Assembly: GCF_000687475.1 (NCBI RefSeq)
Contig: NC_057316.1
Location: 5,146,001 to 5,210,000, forward strand
Reading direction: 5' to 3'
From: Ustilaginoidea virens
Lineage: Eukaryota; Ascomycota; Sordariomycetes; Hypocreales; Clavicipitaceae
Length of the DNA stretch: 64,000 bases
Shown: in pieces, positions 59,301 to 64,000 of the stretch
Layout: every line of letters starts with the position of its first letter
How positions within the stretch are numbered: the stretch's first letter is position 1
The notes under the pieces: model-generated
The model's input: the letters and a program-made list of their open reading frames with translations, nothing else
The model's database searches: none
Told to the model about the DNA's origin: nothing
Position numbers and translations under genes: made by a program

Positions 59301-59681
59301 TAGCCTCGTGTTGGACATGGCACATGTGTTGCTGAGAGCAAGAGAAGGCGGCTCCGATAGTCTTACTGTGACCATGGAATCATGAGCCATCCTTGGCGTC
59401 ACAGGCCCTGTTTCGCTATTTCCCTCCAAGATGTCGGATTCTTTGGTTTCTCCCGTCACCATGTTTGTAAAGTCTTGAGATTGCGTGGCTCCGTTGAGGC
59501 TGCTTGTCCCTTTAGCTTTCTCTCGTTTGTGTTTGTTGGTTTGCGATCCGAACGTTGCCGAGCCTCGTTCGACCTCAATTGCGTGCATTGACGTTTTTCG
59601 CTTGGTCTCTGCTAAACTGCCGAGCTCTGTCGGTGACTCGGTTGATGAGCATATCAGCTCCTTGGGACTGGAATGCGGCAT
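56344..59681 (-). CDS. GYP5: Rab GTPase-activating protein, TBC domain, Gyp5-like
   Basis: Accelerates GTP hydrolysis by Rab/Ypt GTPases in the secretory pathway. Exons on the minus strand are 59681-59037, 58972-58365 and 58276-56344, giving 1061 residues. The N-terminal 215 residues are disordered, with an acidic end (DDDESDFSDDNEEVNWEQLE). The TBC domain (about residues 310-520) starts at RKGIPPPLRGVVWQSM. It shows the arginine finger in IIGKDLGRSFP and the glutamine finger in KIGYCQGLGFLVG; MEKYDLRACFLPDLSGLHVR continues after the last join. Long coiled coils (LHSQIEDLLTALSELQRNHA and SLREQLRERHVYVRSLHQDN) fill the C-terminal half, which ends in GGFWGWRR. Both catalytic fingers are present, so it should be active. 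GYP5 is the nearest named yeast relative by layout; EVI5-type naming is equally possible. Confidence 0.88.
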
Positions 59682-61059
59682 ATTGGCGAAAAAAGCCGAA
59701 CCCAGCGCCTTGGTGGCAAGTCCTAAAGGTAACGCCTGACAACGGCAATGGAGCCCACCTTCCTCACCAGTTAGGGTCAATTGGTCAATTGGTGTCAAGG
59801 AGTCGGTGGCGAGCACGAAAGAAGTTGAGGGCCACGGGCAACGAGTCCTTGAGGAGACGACAATGGCGTCTTGTTATTTTCATCGAGGGGGTTCGAAATG
59901 GCTGCGAGACAGCCAATTAGTCGCCTGAACCGCAAGACCGCTTGGATTTTATGGCCGATGAGTGATTTTGCATATATTCCCAGGCGGGTAGGGTAGTCTG
60001 CGACTTTGTTGCTTTGTGTGGTAAATCCGTATCTGGACAGGAGGCGATATTCGAAAAAAGTACTCCGTAAAAGGGCTTGACTTGGGGAGAACAAGGATTA
60101 AACAACGTTGGTCGGACGTGGTGGTATGGGGTTCTGGTCGAGTCAAGACAGGGACCTCTACTGCTCAGGCTGGACATGGAATTGGCGGTTTGAGCCGAGG
60201 GGGGTGCAAGTCTGAGGCGATAAGTCAAGGGCTTCTAATAACAGGTATACATTAGTTAATGTTGCCGCCATGTACACTCGTGGTGCTGGTTGGTATGGAA
60301 TCCCGGTCGGTGGAAGAAGCAAGGTAGGCCCTGTTATTGTTATTCCTTGCCCTGGGACTGGACGCTTCCGAGCTCTGGATAGGAGGGATCGAGGGATCTG
60401 CGTCTGCACATACTACAGACCAAACATGGCTGCGGCCATCAACCAACCGATTCAGTGGTTCCTTTATGCAGGCGGGCTGGGCAAAAAAGAGTCTGGTGCA
60501 TTTGCACCCCGTTTCATGCAGGTGCAAGGAACAAAAAAAGACGAGGGAAAGGATTGGACCCGTTCAGGTGGCTCGGCGGGATCTTGCATCAAGAGGTGCC
60601 TCCTTTTCGTGCTTACGAATCATATGGCAGCTCCTTTCACAACCAAACAAACCCCCCCCCCCCCCGCTCTTCTCTTCCCATCCCGCCGGATGGTTAAGAG
60701 CTCTATCGAATACATCAGCCATAGATCGCCAATCGGCGGGGTCGGCTCCGAGTGAGGACGATCATTGACCATACAGCGTTTGGCTGGGGGCACCATAAAA
60801 AGGAGCCCATCACGCATACGGAGTAAGCATACTAATCCTACCAAGTTGAGGCCTTGAGAAACGACGAAAGGGACGACTGGGACTGACGAGAAGAAACGTG
60901 GTTGCGCAAGACGCCTTACAAAGCCTTGGTCCGGTGGCGTGACGTGGCTGGAGCTATCATCAGCCAAGGTCGCGCCACGGGAGGAGGCTTGCACCGTTCC
61001 GGACTCTGTAGTACTCTCGACACTTGGATACCACCAGGTATCGACCTTGGAGTACTCCG

Positions 61060-61122
61060 TAGGTAAGGTTAGGTTAGGTTAGGTAAGGTAGGTACCTAAG
61101 GTAGGTACCTACCTAGGTAGGC
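61060..61122. repeat. GGTTA and GGTACCTA motif island
   Basis: Four GGTTA/GGTAA pentamers in a row pass into AGGTAGGTACCTA repeats. The pentamer part resembles, but is not, the TTAGGG telomere unit of most filamentous fungi. Confidence 0.75.
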
Positions 61123-61738
61123 AAGTACTTCGTGCTGGGCAATCGAGCGCATGCCACACATGATGACTTGCGAGATATAAGATGCAGAAGAAATTCAATT
61201 TCTAGGGAAAGTCAAAGCAGAGTTGGCGATTTTCCTCGAGCCAAAGAAAAATCATCTCGATCAATATAGTAACTGATGCCTAAACCCGCCCCACCGCCCC
61301 ACCGTCACCCAATCATCGACAAAAGACTGATGTCACCAGAGGGTCGAGACTCGAGGACAACCTCAAAGTGTCCTGAAATGGAAGAGGGCTGTCATGCGTG
61401 CAACCTGATGGGATGTGCATGGCTACCTGTTTGGTATCGCTTATCTGTTTACGGTCACCCATCGATTAAGCCATGCAAACAAACTTTAGTCGGGTAGCAC
61501 AGTTCCGTCATGGCCGAAACGGCTGCATTTTTCATATTTCATTTCGTTCAACGGCCAAGGGTACCGAAGGTTGCAGTGAGTCTCAGAGGGGCCCTAACAC
61601 CTGCTGGGTGGGGTTACGATATTTGTAGCAAAAGGCCAACCAGGTTTTGGTACCAGGCTTTTTCCAAGTTTCGTCATGCCAGCAGGAGGGCATCTATCTC
61701 CTGTCCAAGGCACGGGCTCCGTCCGTGTGCCGTTTGCG

Positions 61739-61768
61739 TTCGTCGTCGTTGTCGTCGTCGTTGTCGTT

Positions 61769-61810
<42 letters not shown>

Positions 61811-61811
61811 T
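61739..61811. repeat. CGT trinucleotide array
   Basis: About 24 CGT/TGT units, the last 12 or so uninterrupted. It could encode poly-Arg, poly-Val or, on the other strand, poly-Asp, but no gene model includes it. Confidence 0.9.
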
Positions 61812-62200
61812 CTTTTCCGCCACGGATGAGTCATTGCCGTGTGGCTTTCATTGAGCGAATGCCGCCGGCTGGTTTCTCGACGCCGTACGGAGTACTCCGT
61901 AGCTGGCCCCTTCGATGCGGGAATAAAGTTGCGCCGGACCATCACTCCATTTCCCTGCAAGGCTCTTGTCCCTATGATGACGCGACTTGCCTGGCGCACA
62001 CGTCGTCGCCAACGCCGAACGAATCCATTTGATGCTTCCATATCTTGTCGTCGGCGAGTTTTCTCCTGGAGTCCTCCCTCTGCAGTCCCTCCCCCTTTCC
62101 TACGACTGGTACCAGACTGCATGTACTTCCTATGTACATACTACCAACTAGCACCTGGCGGTGTCCACATGGCTCAAGCTGCTTGCCTACATGTACCAGG

Positions 62201-62254
62201 CTGCCCACTGCCCACTGCCCACTGCCCGCTGCCCGCTGCCCGCTGCCCGCTGCC
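62201..62254. repeat. 7 bp CTGCCCA/CTGCCCG minisatellite
   Basis: About seven and a half units; the first three are CTGCCCA and the next four CTGCCCG, so a single change has spread through half of the array. Confidence 0.9.
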
Positions 62255-62550
62255 TGGCAGCCCACCACCAGCCGTGCCCCAGGCCATCTTACCCCCCCCC
62301 CCTCCCTTCCTCCTCTGGGCAATCAGCGCAAACTACTACCTACCGTCTTCGTCTTGTCTTGTCTCGGCTTTGATCATCATCCCAACGAGTCTTGTCTTGG
62401 TGCATGTGGATTTCATTTCCATCCCACGTTTCTATTTTCGTCTTGTTCCGCCCCGTTCCCTTCACTGACCTGTTCCTTTGTCGGGATCGCTGCGATGGTT
62501 TCTTTTCTTTCCACTCTTCTGCCGTTTTGACTGGCGCCAGGGCGGACGCC

Positions 62551-64000
62551 ATGAAATTCAAAGGCGAGGCAAGCTACGGCACTACAATGTTCTCCTCGCT
62601 CCTTCGCCGCCCCAAGCCCGGCTCTCGTCGCGTCGACATTCACCACCTCCCCGTTTCTCCCTCGACTGCACCGCCCGCGCAACGTCAGGTCACCTCAAGA
62701 ACGCATGCCACGGCAGACTTCACCGAAGCAGACGATGAGGACGATGAAACAAATGAGGAGTACCTCGTTCGGTTCGACGAGGAAGCCGGTCCTGGAAGCG
62801 ACCAGCCAGAAGACGACCAAGACCAAGACGACGATGGCGGAGACGAGGATGCCCATGCGAATGTCCGCCGCCAGGGGCTACCGATTCTGCCTCTCTTTTC
62901 CGCGACACACCTTGGTACCATTTCCCGTTGTTTTTTCTTTTTGTCGAGACCGTTCTCTCCATCCACGACAACATGAAGCTATAGTCCTTCTGCCTCGCAC
63001 CCGCGTACGCCCTTGTTTGCACAAGTCAACCCCAACTGACCATGCTGGCCCGTAGATAGTCTACCAATCTATAGCATCACGCATTCTATCCGCATCATCG
63101 TGAGTGCGCGTACCGAGACGTCCTTGTCGTGGGATCAGCTTCGGTCTCCCCAGGTCTCCCAGTTCCTGGTGAAGCCTATGCAGCAGCAAATCCGGGCCCA
63201 GCATTTTTCGAGAGCCACCCTGTACGCTCTCATGGCAAACTGCTTGCAATTCAGCAAGGAAGGCCAAAGGTACGCCGCAAATGCCGGTATCAGTAACACG
63301 AGAGCCAAAGTTTGCGAGCTGCTGGCCCTCAAGCTTCTCAAGGAATATTCCACAAGGGAACTCATCGACGCGTTAGCATACGACTTCTACCCGCTCCAGG
63401 GAGTGTCCGGAGCATTGCTGCCAATGTCTCGTGACAAAGCGTCAATCAAGGCCATGCAAGCCATGACCGCCTCGAGGACCTCGACGCTAGAAGTCGCCAT
63501 CCGGGCTTCGGCAAAGCACTTCCTAGCCCACCCGGTCGTTGTGCAACAGCTGGAAGCCATCTGGAAAGGCGCAATCACCTTCTACTCATCCGCCGACACC
63601 CTGCACCGCGAATCTCCGCCAAGCCCTTTGGCAAGCACAGATGCGGATTCCGCAAAGCCAGACACGAGGACTCCCCTGCTCGGCTCGCTGCCACCCAAAC
63701 TTGGTCAATACCAGATTCCCCCAGGACGAAGAACTGTTATGCTATACGACCCCAGACAGGCTTCCATGTTCAAGCTTTCTCGGCTGCGAGTTCCCCGTTA
63801 CCGGTCTTTTCTCTCCACCATATCTCTGGCCGTGTTGATTGGCCTCTTCCTGGCCGTGCTCTCGCAAAGGTCCGTCCAAATCACCGGATTGGAGTTGGTA
63901 TTCTGGTTCTGGAGTGCAGGCTTTATGCTGGATGAACTTGTGGGCTTTAACGAGCAAGGATTCGCCCTCTACATCATGAGCTTCTGGAACATTTTCGGCC
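62551..64000 (+). CDS. YVC1: Vacuolar TRP-type cation channel Yvc1 (3' end beyond the right edge)
   Basis: Calcium-permeable channel of the vacuolar membrane, releasing stored calcium under osmotic or pH stress. Exons 62551-62914 and 63056 to the window edge give the first 436 residues. The cytosolic N-terminus has an acidic stretch (DEDDETNEEYLVRFDEEAGP), followed by the conserved helical region (LYALMANCLQFSKEGQRYAA, LLKEYSTRELIDALAYDFYP). The first membrane segment is FLSTISLAVLIGLFLAVLS. ELVFWFWSAGFMLDELVGFN and QGFALYIMSFWN at the edge are characteristic of fungal Yvc1. The pore and the acidic C-terminal calcium-responsive region lie outside the window. The first intron is 141 bp, and more introns may follow. 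Confidence 0.9.

Larger units (their letters stand above)
59682..62550. other. Divergent intergenic region GYP5/YVC1
   Basis: 2.87 kb without a supported gene. It contains TACTCCGTA motifs at about 60059-60067 and 61046-61058, the GGTTA/GGTACCTA island at 61060-61122, a TACGGAGTACTCCGTA palindrome near 61886-61902, a CGT array at 61739-61811 and a 7 bp minisatellite at 62201-62254. Pyrimidine-rich sequence at 62283-62550 is the probable YVC1 leader. ORFs at 60270-60755 and nearby carry no recognisable domain. Confidence 0.5.

Noticed and set aside
60270..60755. 161-codon ORF upstream of YVC1
   Set aside because: Overlapping ORFs in two other frames have the same length; the sequence includes a C run and shows no motif.
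61739..61811. CGT array considered as a CRISPR or coding repeat
   Set aside because: Plain trinucleotide microsatellite without spacers in a eukaryotic genome and outside any gene model.

Overview
The window is nuclear DNA of a filamentous ascomycete (Pezizomycotina). The gene content (DASH subunit Ask1, CENP-U/Ame1, an Rrn5-like factor, an ERD2 with a long acidic tail, an ANTH-domain AP180), the short 50-180 bp GT-AG introns (43 modelled) and the pyrimidine-rich promoters all fit. Sequence style and protein flavour suggest Sordariomycetes, probably Hypocreales; that placement is my inference and no species is claimed.

Nineteen confident or fairly confident genes and one doubtful small ORF were modelled by joining exons by eye. 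From left to right: RPD3 histone deacetylase (cut by the left edge, -), proteasome deubiquitinase RPN11 (+), adenylate kinase ADK2 (+), KDEL receptor ERD2 (-), kinetochore AME1/CENP-U-like (+), NudC cochaperone (-), TFIIH subunit TFB3 (+), clathrin adaptor AP180/YAP1801 (-), a membrane-anchored FkbM-type methyltransferase (+), an MFSD5-like transporter (+), mitochondrial aspartyl-tRNA synthetase (+), a multi-KH RNA-binding protein (+), mitochondrial helicase IRC3 (-), Pol I factor RRN5-like (+), NuA4 subunit EAF7 (-), gamma-tubulin complex GCP6/Alp16-like (+), DASH subunit ASK1 (+), a possible 76-residue ORF (-), ribosome-biogenesis GTPase BMS1 (+), reticulon RTN1-like (-), Rab-GAP GYP5-like (-) and vacuolar TRP channel YVC1 (cut by the right edge, +).

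This is a core housekeeping neighbourhood: chromatin and transcription, proteolysis, spindle and kinetochore, secretory membranes, mitochondrial translation and DNA, ribosome synthesis. Genes are not in operons; most pairs are divergent or convergent and act in different pathways. I see no secondary-metabolite cluster, CRISPR array, rRNA or tRNA, and no intact autonomous transposon.

The clearest unannotated structure is a 428 bp element at 16997-17424 bounded by 41 bp inverted repeats that match at 39 of 41 positions; it looks like a non-autonomous DNA transposon (MITE) in the 2.9 kb gap between AP180 and the FkbM gene. Other points worth checking are six introns whose length is a multiple of three and which have no in-frame stop, homopolymer tracts inside introns and next to a start codon, recurrent GGTACCTA and TACGGAGTA motifs between genes, nested E-box palindromes in a convergent gap, and a strong codon-use shift inside BMS1. 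I found no convincing previously undescribed multi-gene system.
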